This document shows, piece after piece, positions 17,571 through 26,432 of a stretch of 64,000 bases of DNA (positions are counted from its first letter, which is position 1; every line of letters starts with the position of its first letter). The translations under genes were made by a program, and so were the position numbers. Under the pieces are notes generated by a model. The model worked only from the letters and a program-made list of their open reading frames with translations. It was not told the DNA's origin and ran no database searches. Source of the stretch: UBA4416 sp964541155 (GTDB lineage: Bacteria; Bacteroidota; Bacteroidia; B-17B0; Aurantibacillaceae); assembly GCA_964541155.1 (NCBI GenBank), contig CAZIPC010000002.1:124001-188000 (forward strand), given 5' to 3'.

Positions 17571-18491
17571 TTAATCTAAACGTAATGTTGTATTGCCTAT
17601 AACAACACCATCACACGCTATTTGAATAATATAATTTCCAGGAACAAAAGCGTCTTTTCCTTCACAATAAGTAACGCCGCTAATTTCAGTATTTGCATAA
17701 TTTAAAGATTGTTTTCCCGCAAAATAACCCGTTGATTTATCAAACGAAAAACGATAATTGTCATCATAGCTTTTAGCCATTTCTTTTCCATCAGGAGTTA
17801 TTATTCTTACAAAAATTGTTTTTTCTCCAGCTTTAGCTATTTTATTCTCTCCTAAAGAAAAAGAAATTTTAATTTTTTCTGTTCGAGAGGCTTTACTTGT
17901 TTCACTTTCTTTTTTGCCTCCGTTTTTAAATTTTACTCCTTTAGCAGTAATATTAAGACAGGTTAAAATAGATCCTTTTTGTATGGTTGCTTTTAATTCA
18001 TCTTTTTCTTTATTTAAATTATTAGTTTTTCCTTTTTCGTTACTTAATTCTTTTAACACATTATCTTTTTCAACAATTAATGTTTTATTTAATGTGCCTA
18101 AAGAATCAATGGTTCTAACATAGCCTCTCATAATATTACGAAGGGTTTCAGATTCTTTTTTTAATTTTGAAATAATATATGCGTCGCCTTTATGTTTTTC
18201 AGCGTCTTCAAGTAATTTGGCAATTTCAACTTTTTTGGCTTCAATTTCTGCTTGTAATGCTTGATCGGTTGTTTGTAAATTTCCAAAATCTTCTTGAAGC
18301 TGTAGCAACTCGTTTTTAACATTATCACGCTCAACAACAATTTGTTCTTTCACAACAATTTCATTGGTTGCGGTGTTTTTTTCTTGTAAATACAACCAAA
18401 ACGTTATAGCGTTGCTAGTGGTTAATAAAGCGATTAAAACCCATAATAAACCTGTCTTTTTTTTGTTTTCGTTTGATGTTTGTTCTTCCAT
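17571..18491 (-). CDS. Membrane-anchored coiled-coil protein, Bacteroidota-type, function unknown
   Basis: This 306-residue protein has a short cytoplasmic N-terminus, one transmembrane helix (about 14-34, LLWVLIALLTTSNAITFWLYL), a long heptad-rich coiled coil (about 40-170), and a C-terminal beta domain (about 175-306) ending GNYIIQIACDGVVIGNTTLRL. Topology suggests an inner-membrane anchor with a periplasmic coiled coil. I recognise this as an uncharacterised protein type seen in Bacteroidota, but no function is known to me. It lies 24 bp downstream of the C1 peptidase gene on the same strand, so the two may be co-transcribed. Confidence 0.7.
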   Translation of the reverse strand: MEEQTSNENKKKTGLLWVLIALLTTSNAITFWLYLQEKNTATNEIVVKEQIVVERDNVKNELLQLQEDFGNLQTTDQALQAEIEAKKVEIAKLLEDAEKHKGDAYIISKLKKESETLRNIMRGYVRTIDSLGTLNKTLIVEKDNVLKELSNEKGKTNNLNKEKDELKATIQKGSILTCLNITAKGVKFKNGGKKESETSKASRTEKIKISFSLGENKIAKAGEKTIFVRIITPDGKEMAKSYDDNYRFSFDKSTGYFAGKQSLNYANTEISGVTYCEGKDAFVPGNYIIQIACDGVVIGNTTLRLD

Positions 18492-18515
18492 AATAAATAG
18501 TTTAAATAAAATAGA

Positions 18516-19709
18516 TTATTGTGTTATACCTAATTTTTTAGCGATAGTTGCAGGAATTGCTTTTTTATGAAGCATAATATTTGTTGTTTTATATAACACA
18601 TAATTTTCAGAAGCATAAAAATAACCCCCGCATTCGTTTCTGTCTTTTCCCCAAGAATTTTTTACGACATAGTAAGTGGTTTGGTTTTGATCTTTTACCA
18701 ATCCTATAACATGCATTCCGTGATCGTCTTGAGTTTCATAATTATCAAATGCTATTTGTCTATTTTCTTGCGTTATTTTAAGTTGTGTATGTGGTTTTTT
18801 AACAAGATCTGTTTTTTCTGTTTCGCTCATTTCAGAAAAAGGAGTTTCTGGAACAATTGCAAGCCCTTCTTTAAATTTGAATCCTTTTTCACTTATATCT
18901 GCTGCCCAAGCAAATGAATAACCGTTCAAAATAGAAGATTGCATAACTTCTTGAAGTTCGTTTAGTGGTAAATTATACATGGTTTGCCAATTCCAATTAT
19001 CAGGCACCTCTAAAGAGAACTTTGTATAAAAAGGGTGATGAGAAAAAGAAGTTAAAAAAACATAATCGTCTGGATTAATACCTGTAGATTCTGCGTATGT
19101 TTTAGGAGTATATTCTTTGCCTTTATACGTAAATTTTTTCGGGTCTTCTCCTAAAAAAGCATCACAAGTTTTTTCTATAGAAGAATGAGTTGATTCAAAA
19201 TCAATTTTAGAGTTTTTGTCATCTACTACAGCAGAAACAATACCTCTTAAAACAGATTCTAATACGACGTGATTATGTGGCTCTTTTGGATTTTTTTTAC
19301 CAGTATAAACTTCTTCTGGAACCATTCCATATTTTCGTATAACCTCAATAACATCCGGAAAACCACCCCCTTCAGACATGTTTGTTTTTCCGTGCATTCG
19401 CACATAATTATCTGCCTTCATTGGATATACTTTTCTGGCCACATACATTTCAGAAAAATTAAAGTCTTTTCCTTTTCCCATTCTAATCATCTCGCTTTCA
19501 AAAAAAGATAGAGATGAAAAAGACCAACAGGTGCTTGTTTGATTTTGGTTTTGCACAGCGTTTGCATCTAAGCTTTTTATAATTGTAAATTTATACTCAC
19601 TTCCCTTCATATTAGTAAGAGGTTCTTGGTAAGGGGCTTGTTGAGCAAAAACAGATACAGAAAAACCAAAAACAAGACTAATATTAAATATTGATTTAGT
19701 AATTATCAT
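18516..19709 (-). CDS. Secreted C1-family cysteine peptidase (bleomycin hydrolase / PepC type)
   Basis: This papain-fold peptidase has 397 residues. An N-terminal signal peptide (IFNISLVFGFSVSVFAQ) indicates export, unlike the cytoplasmic PepC of Firmicutes. The catalytic Cys61 lies in NQNQTSTCWSFSS, the His in DDHGMHVIGL (near residue 330) and the Asn in VVKNSWG (near 350), so the triad is complete. FSEMYVARKVYPMKADNYVRMHG is typical of the bleomycin-hydrolase subgroup. It probably acts as a periplasmic or lipid-linked aminopeptidase. It precedes the coiled-coil membrane protein by 24 bp. Confidence 0.9.
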   Translation of the reverse strand: MIITKSIFNISLVFGFSVSVFAQQAPYQEPLTNMKGSEYKFTIIKSLDANAVQNQNQTSTCWSFSSLSFFESEMIRMGKGKDFNFSEMYVARKVYPMKADNYVRMHGKTNMSEGGGFPDVIEVIRKYGMVPEEVYTGKKNPKEPHNHVVLESVLRGIVSAVVDDKNSKIDFESTHSSIEKTCDAFLGEDPKKFTYKGKEYTPKTYAESTGINPDDYVFLTSFSHHPFYTKFSLEVPDNWNWQTMYNLPLNELQEVMQSSILNGYSFAWAADISEKGFKFKEGLAIVPETPFSEMSETEKTDLVKKPHTQLKITQENRQIAFDNYETQDDHGMHVIGLVKDQNQTTYYVVKNSWGKDRNECGGYFYASENYVLYKTTNIMLHKKAIPATIAKKLGITQ

Positions 19710-19720
19710 AAAATATTGAT

Positions 19721-20101
19721 TTAATTTTTTTGTTTAATAAATTGTAATAAAAAGTAAATTTCAAATACGGTGAAAAAAAGGTATTGAATCATAAAGTGAC
19801 AAGTAAAAGCTAAAGCTTGAGGTTTATTTATAAGGGAATATATAAAAACAAAAATCATACATAACAATAATCGAGCCATGCTTATAGCCAGTGTTTTAAA
19901 AACAAATTCTTTGGATGAATTATCGCCTTTAGTAATAAAAGAGTTTATACTCAACGTACTAAAACCAAAAAATAATGTTGGCATCCAAAAATCAGTTGTT
20001 TTTAAAAATACGGTTTCTATATGGCTAAGCGCGCATGAAGAAACAAAACAAACAAGGCATAAAATAACAAATAATAGATAATATTTTTTTTTGTTTTCCA
20101 T
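19721..20101 (-). CDS. Small four-helix membrane protein, AtpI-like
   Basis: This 126-residue protein is almost entirely hydrophobic with about four transmembrane segments (residues ~8-25, ~37-52, ~68-90, ~95-120). It follows atpZ by 3 bp on the same strand. In this position next to the ATP synthase genes, Bacteroidota usually carry a small AtpI-like membrane protein thought to help assemble the c-ring. Sequence similarity to AtpI is weak by eye, so the name rests mostly on size, topology and order. Its 3' end lies only 11 bp before the C1 peptidase start. Confidence 0.6.
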   Translation of the reverse strand: MENKKKYYLLFVILCLVCFVSSCALSHIETVFLKTTDFWMPTLFFGFSTLSINSFITKGDNSSKEFVFKTLAISMARLLLCMIFVFIYSLINKPQALAFTCHFMIQYLFFTVFEIYFLLQFIKQKN

Positions 20102-20104
20102 TCT

Positions 20105-20329
20105 TTATTTTGGTTTTATAATATCTTTTAAAACAACATACATAGCTAAAGCAATAGATGCTAAGCTTAAAATAATTGTAAAAACAGGATTTGTATTATA
20201 ATAATATTCGTCTAGTTTATAGCCTAAATAACATCCACCTCCAATAATTACAGCCATTTGAAGACCAAGTGCGCTAAACTTTACATAAGCACTATAAGGT
20301 TTTTCTTCTTTTTTTGGTTTAAATGACAT
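20105..20329 (-). CDS. atpZ: AtpZ/AtpI-family ATP synthase accessory protein
   Basis: This 74-residue protein has two transmembrane helices, with the glycine-rich GGGCYLGYKLDEYY motif at the end of helix 1, characteristic of the AtpZ/AtpI family (F0F1-ATPase-associated Ca/Mg transporter-like). AtpZ proteins help c-ring assembly or cation supply for the synthase. Its ATG at 20329 overlaps the end of the bactofilin gene by 11 bp, so translation is coupled. The atpB operon is 4 kb away on the other strand, an unusual separation. Confidence 0.78.
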   Translation of the reverse strand: MSFKPKKEEKPYSAYVKFSALGLQMAVIIGGGCYLGYKLDEYYYNTNPVFTIILSLASIALAMYVVLKDIIKPK

Positions 20330-20696
20330 TAGACACAGACGATGCTTTACTCATATTACACGTTCCTGTGAAAATTGCACTTGGTTCAATAGATATTTTA
20401 TCTGTGATTATATCTCCTATTAGTTTAGCATTTGCTTTTAAAGACAGCAATTCTGAAACAGTTGTTTTTCCTTGAATCTCCCCAGAAACATCTGCGTTTT
20501 GGCAGACAACACTTCCCTCTATTTTACCAGAAGAACCAACAACAAGCTTTCCTGTGATGTTTATATTTCCTTTTAAAACACCATCAATTCTAACGTCTCC
20601 ATTGGAGTTAATATCACCAGTAATAAATGTTCCGTTGCCTATTAAATTAATAGATGAAACATTTGCGGGTTCTGATTTAGTTGATTTTTGAAACAT
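20319..20696 (-). CDS. Bactofilin-family cytoskeletal protein
   Basis: This 125-residue protein has a bactofilin (polymer-forming cytoskeletal) domain spanning nearly its whole length. Repeated hexapeptide-like beta-helix turns are visible: GNGTFITGDINSNGDVRIDGVLKGNI, then GKLVVGSSGKIEGSVVCQNADVSG and GKTTVSELLSLKANAKLIGD. Bactofilins self-assemble into filaments at the inner membrane and organise envelope or motility proteins. It lies 32 bp downstream of sprE/porW and overlaps atpZ. The divergent M23 peptidase nearby fits the recurrent bactofilin-LytM pairing. Confidence 0.9.
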   Translation of the reverse strand: MFQKSTKSEPANVSSINLIGNGTFITGDINSNGDVRIDGVLKGNINITGKLVVGSSGKIEGSVVCQNADVSGEIQGKTTVSELLSLKANAKLIGDIITDKISIEPSAIFTGTCNMSKASSVSNVI

Positions 20697-20728
20697 GGTT
20701 GCTATTTTGTTTTTACGAATATATAAAA

Positions 20729-23407
20729 TTACTTTAGTAGTTTATAATGGTCGTCAAAAAAAGGTTTATAATAATTTATTTGTTTTTTCTTGAAAAACCT
20801 AGGAAGATTATCTTCAGAAATTGCCATTATTGTGAATAACTCGGGCTTTAGTTTACCAGAAAAAACTGTTTTATCTTTATTTAAATTTTCAATATAATCA
20901 ACAGCTTCTTTTGCGTTTTTAAAACCTTTAACGGTTGTAATTTGCTGTGCGTCTCCAAACAAACTACTAGACAATATGAGATTGGAGTTGCTGTAGAAAT
21001 TATTATTATAATCAGATAATGCTGATTTAAACCCGTTTGCAATACTTGCGTCGTCTGCACAAATTGCTATAACAAAATGAGGAGAGCTTAATATTAAACT
21101 GAACGTGTCTCTTTTATTTATTATGTTTTCAGAATTACTAGATTGTCTCATGTTATAAATAGCTTCCAATATTTCTTGAGCTTGTTTTGAAACGGGATCT
21201 TTAGGATAAAGTATTTGTAATTTCTTTAATCCTATTTCTAGAGAGTCTGCTCCATAAAGCTTACCAAAGCACAAGGTTTTTATGAAAGAAAATTTTGGCG
21301 CAAAATCATTGTTACCAAATTTAATTTCAGATTCGTAGCATTTTGTTATTGCCAAACTATAGTTTTTGTTTGAAAACTCATGATATGTGTCTGTATAAAA
21401 CAATTCTACTTCACCTTTCTGAGCGTTTTTATCAGAGATGTATTTAGGGTTTTTAATAATTTGAGCGTATTCGCTATTTGGATACTCATTTAATATTTTG
21501 TTTTTATAAAACGTAGCGTTTGTTTGGTTTTTTATATCTGTAAAAATTCTGTAAAGTTGAAAATACACCGAAACCTTGTATTTGTTTTCTGGGAAACGAG
21601 TGTTTAATTCTTCGAAAGTAGCGATTGATTTTTTATTATTATTTAGCTCTTCTTTGTATGTGCTTCCTAAGTTATAATAAGCATCAATAATTTTTTTATC
21701 AGATATCTTTATTAAAGAGTCGGATAATGGTAAATTTTTTAAATAAAAATCGATTGATTTTTTTGTTTGTTTTCTCGAAAGAGAGTCTTTATTGTTTGAT
21801 TGAGTAGTAGTGTCGTTTTGTTGAGGTTCGAATGTTAGTGCTTTTTGGCTTCGTCTCCAATTATCTTCTAATTTTCTATTTCCCCATTTTTTCACAAAAT
21901 CATTTATTCCAAATGAAAGTGTAGTTTGATTGTAAAAATACCAATCGCCTTTAGTTCCTCCACTATTTATGTTTGGCATACCGTTATTTATTGGTTGATT
22001 GTAGTTTGGATTTGTATTTTGTGATTTTAGAGCTTCTTCTAATTCTTTTTTTGCCTCTTCTTCTTGTTCTAGTTTTTTTATCATGGTTTCAATAAAGAAT
22101 CGTCTTTCTTTTTCGCCCATATTAGCAATTCGTTGTAAGCTATCTTCGCGCTGTATGGTTTTAATATATCCAATTAATATCTCAAGAGTTTCTTTACGTT
22201 TACTAATAATAAAATAATCTTTATAATCTTTTGGTAAAGTAATCATTGTACTATCATAATAACCCCCTGCGGCAGAATAATTAGCCTGTTCAAAATAAAT
22301 TTCACCTAATTTTAAATAAGATAATGCTTTTTGTTTTGTGTTTTGAATACTATTTTTTACGGATAATTTATAATTTAAAATAGCTTCTGGTTCGTTTTTT
22401 TCTTTTTCAAAAATTTCTCCAAGAGTATAATAAATAACATCTAAATATTCAGCGTTTTTAATATCCTTGGTCATTTTTATTAAGTCTTTTTTTAACTTGG
22501 CAATGTTGCCGTTTTTAGCATCTGTTAAAAGAGCTTGTTTCATTTTAGCATTAAACACAAGTTCATAATCTGGTTTTAATGCAATTACTTTTTTATAGTA
22601 TCTAATTGCGTTTTTCTTTTCTTTTTGTTCTTCACATAATTGCCCTAAAATAAATGAATAACGAGCTCTTGTTTTTTTTGATGGTCGGCTTTTTAGAACA
22701 GAAATAAAATTTGAAAAAGGACTAGTTTTTTTTGAATCACCCCCTTTTAATGCGCTTAATAATGCTATTTCTGCGTCGCCATACATGCCGCGTTTCAAAT
22801 AATAATCAGCCTGAACAGCGGGCAATTCTTTTTTTGCATATCTAGATGCTTTTTTATCTTCTTTTAATAAACTTAATATTGGTTCAGCTTGAGAAGGCGA
22901 TCCTATTTCATTATAGGAACGGGCTAACCAAATCATAGCCTTATATTTATCATTGGATTTATAACTTCTAATCACGTATTCAAAAGCCTCTATGCCCGAA
23001 AAAAACTCACGTTTGTAAAAGTGGGATACTCCAATAGCGTTCCAGTTATTATCTATCCATTTACCTGCAGTGGTTATTTCGTTACCTTTTTTATCTTTTA
23101 TAGTGTGTCTTTGTATACAATTTGATGATTTTTTAATTGCTTTATCAAATTCAGGAAACGTTGCCTTTGCTGTTTCATTATTGGGTATTAAAAAAACAGG
23201 CAACAAACGATCATAATCATATTTATAAGAAGATCTAATTTTTTCTTCGCCTTCTTTGATGTTTTCTGTTGCGTAATAATAGCCATTAAACCTTGCTGTT
23301 AGGTTATGGTATCCCCTATGAACAAAGGTATTTTTGTCTGTTTTACATGCTATTAATAACGTAAAACTAACTAGCCATCCAAAAGAATATGTGATAATGC
23401 GTTTCAA
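20729..23407 (-). CDS. sprE: Gliding motility / type IX secretion TPR lipoprotein SprE (PorW)
   Basis: This 892-residue outer-membrane lipoprotein has a lipobox ending at Cys21 (TLLIACKTD). TPR repeats span about residues 150-410 and 560-760, and FVHRGYHNLTARFNGYYYATENI at the mature N-terminus is the typical SprE/PorW opening. SprE links the T9SS motor and translocon and is needed for secretion of CTD-bearing cargo and for gliding in Flavobacterium. A low-complexity Asn/Gln-rich linker with a coiled coil lies around 450-500. Cargo proteins with matching sorting domains are encoded elsewhere in this window. It is divergent from the M23 peptidase, 67 bp apart, and heads a run with bactofilin and atpZ. 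Confidence 0.9.
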   Translation of the reverse strand: MKRIITYSFGWLVSFTLLIACKTDKNTFVHRGYHNLTARFNGYYYATENIKEGEEKIRSSYKYDYDRLLPVFLIPNNETAKATFPEFDKAIKKSSNCIQRHTIKDKKGNEITTAGKWIDNNWNAIGVSHFYKREFFSGIEAFEYVIRSYKSNDKYKAMIWLARSYNEIGSPSQAEPILSLLKEDKKASRYAKKELPAVQADYYLKRGMYGDAEIALLSALKGGDSKKTSPFSNFISVLKSRPSKKTRARYSFILGQLCEEQKEKKNAIRYYKKVIALKPDYELVFNAKMKQALLTDAKNGNIAKLKKDLIKMTKDIKNAEYLDVIYYTLGEIFEKEKNEPEAILNYKLSVKNSIQNTKQKALSYLKLGEIYFEQANYSAAGGYYDSTMITLPKDYKDYFIISKRKETLEILIGYIKTIQREDSLQRIANMGEKERRFFIETMIKKLEQEEEAKKELEEALKSQNTNPNYNQPINNGMPNINSGGTKGDWYFYNQTTLSFGINDFVKKWGNRKLEDNWRRSQKALTFEPQQNDTTTQSNNKDSLSRKQTKKSIDFYLKNLPLSDSLIKISDKKIIDAYYNLGSTYKEELNNNKKSIATFEELNTRFPENKYKVSVYFQLYRIFTDIKNQTNATFYKNKILNEYPNSEYAQIIKNPKYISDKNAQKGEVELFYTDTYHEFSNKNYSLAITKCYESEIKFGNNDFAPKFSFIKTLCFGKLYGADSLEIGLKKLQILYPKDPVSKQAQEILEAIYNMRQSSNSENIINKRDTFSLILSSPHFVIAICADDASIANGFKSALSDYNNNFYSNSNLILSSSLFGDAQQITTVKGFKNAKEAVDYIENLNKDKTVFSGKLKPELFTIMAISEDNLPRFFKKKQINYYKPFFDDHYKLLK

Positions 23408-23417
23408 AAATTAGTGA

Positions 23418-23425
23418 CAAAAATA
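23418..23425 (-). promoter_or_regulatory. Candidate -7 promoter element of sprE
   Basis: On the minus strand this reads TATTTTTG, an exact match to the Bacteroidota -7 consensus TAnnTTTG. It lies only 10 bp before the sprE start codon, implying a very short leader. The -33 TTG is not clear. Confidence 0.4.
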
Positions 23426-23456
23426 AGGGAATAACGACAAAATCGTAAATTTAGTA

Positions 23457-23464
23457 TATTTTTG
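23457..23464 (+). promoter_or_regulatory. Candidate -7 promoter element of the M23 peptidase gene
   Basis: TATTTTTG matches TAnnTTTG exactly, 10 bp before the M23 start codon. With the sprE element it forms a compact back-to-back promoter pair in a 67-bp gap. Confidence 0.45.
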
Positions 23465-23474
23465 CATCTCTAGT

Positions 23475-24350
23475 ATGCCCGAAACTAAAAATAGCCGTTG
23501 GAAAACATTTGCTGAACAAATGCAAAATAAATATCGTTTAGTTATTTTAAACGATGATTCCTTTGCAGAAAAAATTTCATTGCGGCTTTCGCTTTTAGGT
23601 TTAATCATTTTATTGGGTTTAATTACAATTATTATGACAACGCTTGTAATAAGCTTAGTTGCATTTACTTCATTAAGAGAATATATCCCGGGATATGGAA
23701 ATGTAAAAGACAGACAAGATATTATATCGTTGAGCGCAAAAACAGATTCGTTAGAAAAAACATTATTAGCACGAGATTGGTACGTAAATAATTTATTAAA
23801 TGTTTTTTCAGGAAAAACAGAAGGAAAAACCTTAAAACCAACAAAAGACTCTACTGGTAAATATTCAAAAATTAATATTAATCCAGGAGAACAAGATTTA
23901 AAACTACGACATGATATTGAAACTAATCAATTAGAATCAACCAGCGATAAGGTTTCTGCTAATAAATTAAACACATTGTCTCAGTTTTTCTTTTTCTCTC
24001 CAACTAAAGGGATTGTTACATCATCTTTTAATCTTAAAGAAGAGCATTTTGGTACAGATGTGGTGACCAAAGAAAACGAAATAGTTAAATCAACCCTAGA
24101 CGGAACTATTGTTTTTTCTGGTTTTACATCAGAAGATGGGTATGTTGTTCAAATACAACATACAAATAATCTAACAACCGTTTACAAACATTTATTAAAT
24201 CTCACCAAAAAAACAGGAGATTTTATTAAAGCCGGTGAGGCACTAGGAATTGTTGGAAATACTGGAGAAACGAGCAAGGGAACACATTTACATTTTGAGA
24301 TTTGGTATAATGGGCTGGCTATTAATCCTCAAGACTATGTGGTGTTTTGA
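23475..24350 (+). CDS. M23-family (LytM) metallopeptidase, membrane anchored
   Basis: This 291-residue protein has a cytoplasmic N-terminus, a transmembrane helix at about 38-66 (LLGLIILLGLITIIMTTLV), a linker and a C-terminal LytM domain. Zinc ligands are present: HFGTD near residue 191-196 and HLHFE near 272, so the peptidase is probably active rather than a degenerate regulator. It should cut peptide cross-links in periplasmic peptidoglycan. It is divergent from sprE and close to bactofilin, a partner often found with M23 proteins. The next gene, atpB, starts 118 bp downstream with its own promoter. Confidence 0.9.
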   Translation: MPETKNSRWKTFAEQMQNKYRLVILNDDSFAEKISLRLSLLGLIILLGLITIIMTTLVISLVAFTSLREYIPGYGNVKDRQDIISLSAKTDSLEKTLLARDWYVNNLLNVFSGKTEGKTLKPTKDSTGKYSKININPGEQDLKLRHDIETNQLESTSDKVSANKLNTLSQFFFFSPTKGIVTSSFNLKEEHFGTDVVTKENEIVKSTLDGTIVFSGFTSEDGYVVQIQHTNNLTTVYKHLLNLTKKTGDFIKAGEALGIVGNTGETSKGTHLHFEIWYNGLAINPQDYVVF

Positions 24351-24422
24351 TTGCTTTTGCGTTTTTTTCGACTAAACAAACCTAAAAATCAAAAAAAAAT
24401 TTCCGTTTTGGCAATTTATACC

Positions 24423-24430
24423 TACATTTG
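24423..24430 (+). promoter_or_regulatory. Candidate -7 promoter element of the atp operon
   Basis: TACATTTG matches TAnnTTTG exactly, 38 bp before the atpB ATG and in a gap with no other function. A TTG at 24408-24410 is too close to be a standard -33 element. Confidence 0.5.
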
Positions 24431-24468
24431 CACCCGAATTTTAAAGCTTACAAATACCTTTTTTTGCA

Positions 24469-25566
24469 ATGACTAATAAAATCAATATATACAATAAAAC
24501 TTCAAGCGCCTTTTTGTTGATATTTGCTTTATTTATTGGGGTTTCAACCAATTCATTAGCCCTTAATCAACACGAAGACACAACTGTGGTAGAAAGCCAC
24601 ACAACACACAATGCACATGTTGAATCTTCAGAAAAACCTGTAGACATTACAGCTATTGCATTAGAACACGTTGCAGATTCTCATTCTTGGCATTTGTGGG
24701 GAGAGGGGCACGAAGCTGTTGCGCTACCTCTGCCGGTTGTTTTATATTCATCAACAAAAGGCTTACAAATTTTTTCATCATCTCGTTTTGAGCACGGTCA
24801 CGCTTCTTATAATGGGTATAAATTAGAAGAAGAAAAAATTATTAGCGAAGATGTTAGTGAGTCTTTTTATGACATATCTATTACAAAAAATGTAGCTCAA
24901 ATGTTGTTTTCTGCTGTTTTAATCTTTTTATTGTTTACATCAATTGCGTCATCATATAAAAAACATGGCGTTACCTCTGCTCCAAAAGGAAAACAGTCTT
25001 TTTTTGAGCCTTTAATTACTTTTGTAAGAGACGATATAGCAAAAGGAAACATTGGACACGGATCAGATAAATATGTGCCTTATTTATTAACAGTATTTTT
25101 TATGATATTAATTAATAATGTGTTTGGTATGATACCAATTGGCGCCAATTTAACCGGAAACATTGCTTTTACATTAGTATTGTCGGTTTTTACATTAATA
25201 ATAACAAACATCAACGGAAATGGCCAATATTGGCATCATATATTTATGCCCCCTGCTCCAAAATGGTTATATCCTATTTTAATTCCAATTGAGGTTGTAG
25301 GTATTTTAACAAAACCTTTTGCATTAATGATTCGTTTATTTGCGAACATGACGGCCGGGCACATTATTGTTATTTCATTAGTGGGTCTTATATTTGTGTT
25401 TAAATCAATATACATTGCCCCGGTTTCTGTAGCATTTGCTTTATTTATTGATATATTAGAGTGCTTAGTTGCTTTTTTACAAGCATACGTTTTTACAATG
25501 TTAACAGCTTTATTTATTGGCTCAGCAGTAGCAGAGCATCATCATGAAGATGCAGAGCATCATTAA
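24469..25566 (+). CDS. atpB: ATP synthase F0 subunit a
   Basis: Subunit a forms the proton half-channels against the c-ring in the inner membrane. At 365 residues it is longer than the ~270 of E. coli because of an N-terminal extension of about 140 residues with a signal-like helix and a His-rich stretch, as in other Bacteroidota. The core is intact: PIGANLTGNIAFTLVLSVF, the essential Arg in KPFALMIRLFANMTAGH, and a final helix. The C-terminus is again His-rich (AEHHHEDAEHH). It opens the operon atpB-E-F-H-A-G. Confidence 0.95.
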   Translation: MTNKINIYNKTSSAFLLIFALFIGVSTNSLALNQHEDTTVVESHTTHNAHVESSEKPVDITAIALEHVADSHSWHLWGEGHEAVALPLPVVLYSSTKGLQIFSSSRFEHGHASYNGYKLEEEKIISEDVSESFYDISITKNVAQMLFSAVLIFLLFTSIASSYKKHGVTSAPKGKQSFFEPLITFVRDDIAKGNIGHGSDKYVPYLLTVFFMILINNVFGMIPIGANLTGNIAFTLVLSVFTLIITNINGNGQYWHHIFMPPAPKWLYPILIPIEVVGILTKPFALMIRLFANMTAGHIIVISLVGLIFVFKSIYIAPVSVAFALFIDILECLVAFLQAYVFTMLTALFIGSAVAEHHHEDAEHH

Positions 25567-25610
25567 AAGTTTAAAAAAGAATAATTAATAACCAAATAAA
25601 AACAAACAAA

Positions 25611-25814
25611 ATGACAGGAAGTATCGCAGCAATCGGAGCAGGCTTAGCAGTAATAGGCGCTGGTATCGGTATCGGACAAATTGGTGGACACGCAATGGAC
25701 GCTATTGCACGTCAACCAGAAGCTACCTCTAAAATTCAAACAGCAATGATCATCGCAGCAGCCCTTGTAGAAGGTGTTGCATTATTCGGTGTAGTTGTTG
25801 CATTAATGAAATAA
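25611..25814 (+). CDS. atpE: ATP synthase F0 subunit c
   Basis: This 67-residue two-helix hairpin forms the rotating c-ring. The ion-carrying carboxylate is Glu54 in AALVEGVALF, and the polar loop ARQPEA connects the helices. Gly follows Glu54 rather than the Ser of sodium-type rings, which favours protons, although Gln23 in helix 1 is present as in some sodium-binding rings. Codons are unusually GC-rich and optimal compared with neighbours, as expected for the most highly made subunit. A 16-bp hairpin follows directly. Confidence 0.96.
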   Translation: MTGSIAAIGAGLAVIGAGIGIGQIGGHAMDAIARQPEATSKIQTAMIIAAALVEGVALFGVVVALMK

Positions 25815-25832
25815 TTAGAAGCTTCAACAAAC

Positions 25833-25869
25833 AAATCAAAGCTATTACGGTTGGTAATAGCTTTGATTT
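25833..25869 (+). promoter_or_regulatory. Intra-operon hairpin after atpE
   Basis: AAATCAAAGCTATTAC and GTAATAGCTTTGATTT form a perfect 16-bp stem with the 5-nt loop GGTTG, in the 103-bp gap between atpE and atpF. It lacks a clean T-run, so it is more likely a partial terminator or an RNA-processing/stabilising element that leaves more atpBE than downstream message. Confidence 0.7.
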
Positions 25870-25917
25870 AAATTATTTTATTTGGCAAACAAAACGTACA
25901 ACTAAAAACATTATATA

Positions 25918-26430
25918 ATGAACTTATTTATTTTAGCAAGTTTAATTGAGCCAGCAGTTGGTTTGATTTTTTGGACAACACTTACTTTTATTTTATTATT
26001 AGTATTACTAGGAAAATTTGCCTGGAAACCAATTTTAAATGCAATAAAAACTCGTGAAAAAGGCATAGAAGACGCTTTAGCTAGCGCAGAAAACGCATTA
26101 AAGGACATGCGTGAATTAAAATCTAATAATGAAAAAATTTTAGCAGAAGCTCGTGCAGAACGAGATAACCTATTAAAAGAAGCAAGAGACACAAAAGAAG
26201 CAATTATTGCAGAGGCTAAATCAAAATCCCAAGCAGAAGCGGATCGCATTCTGTCGGCAGCTAGAGAGCAAATTCTTAACGAAAAAAATGCTGCCGTTTC
26301 AGACTTAAAAAATCAAGTGGCAATATTATCAGTAGAAATTGCCGAGAAAATTTTAAGAAGCGAATTATCCAACGATGATAAGCAAAAAGCATTAGTAAAC
26401 AACTTAATGAAAGACGTAACCCTTAATTAA
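25918..26430 (+). CDS. atpF: ATP synthase F0 subunit b
   Basis: Subunit b is the stator stalk linking F0 to F1. The 170-residue protein has one N-terminal transmembrane helix (about 12-34, VGLIFWTTLTFILLLVLLGKF) followed by a long charged coiled coil rich in Ala, Glu and Lys (IEDALASAENALKDMRELKS onward). Length and layout are standard. It begins after the hairpin gap and ends 2 bp before atpH. A single b gene is present, so the stalk is a homodimer. Confidence 0.94.
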   Translation: MNLFILASLIEPAVGLIFWTTLTFILLLVLLGKFAWKPILNAIKTREKGIEDALASAENALKDMRELKSNNEKILAEARAERDNLLKEARDTKEAIIAEAKSKSQAEADRILSAAREQILNEKNAAVSDLKNQVAILSVEIAEKILRSELSNDDKQKALVNNLMKDVTLN

Positions 26431-26432
26431 TC

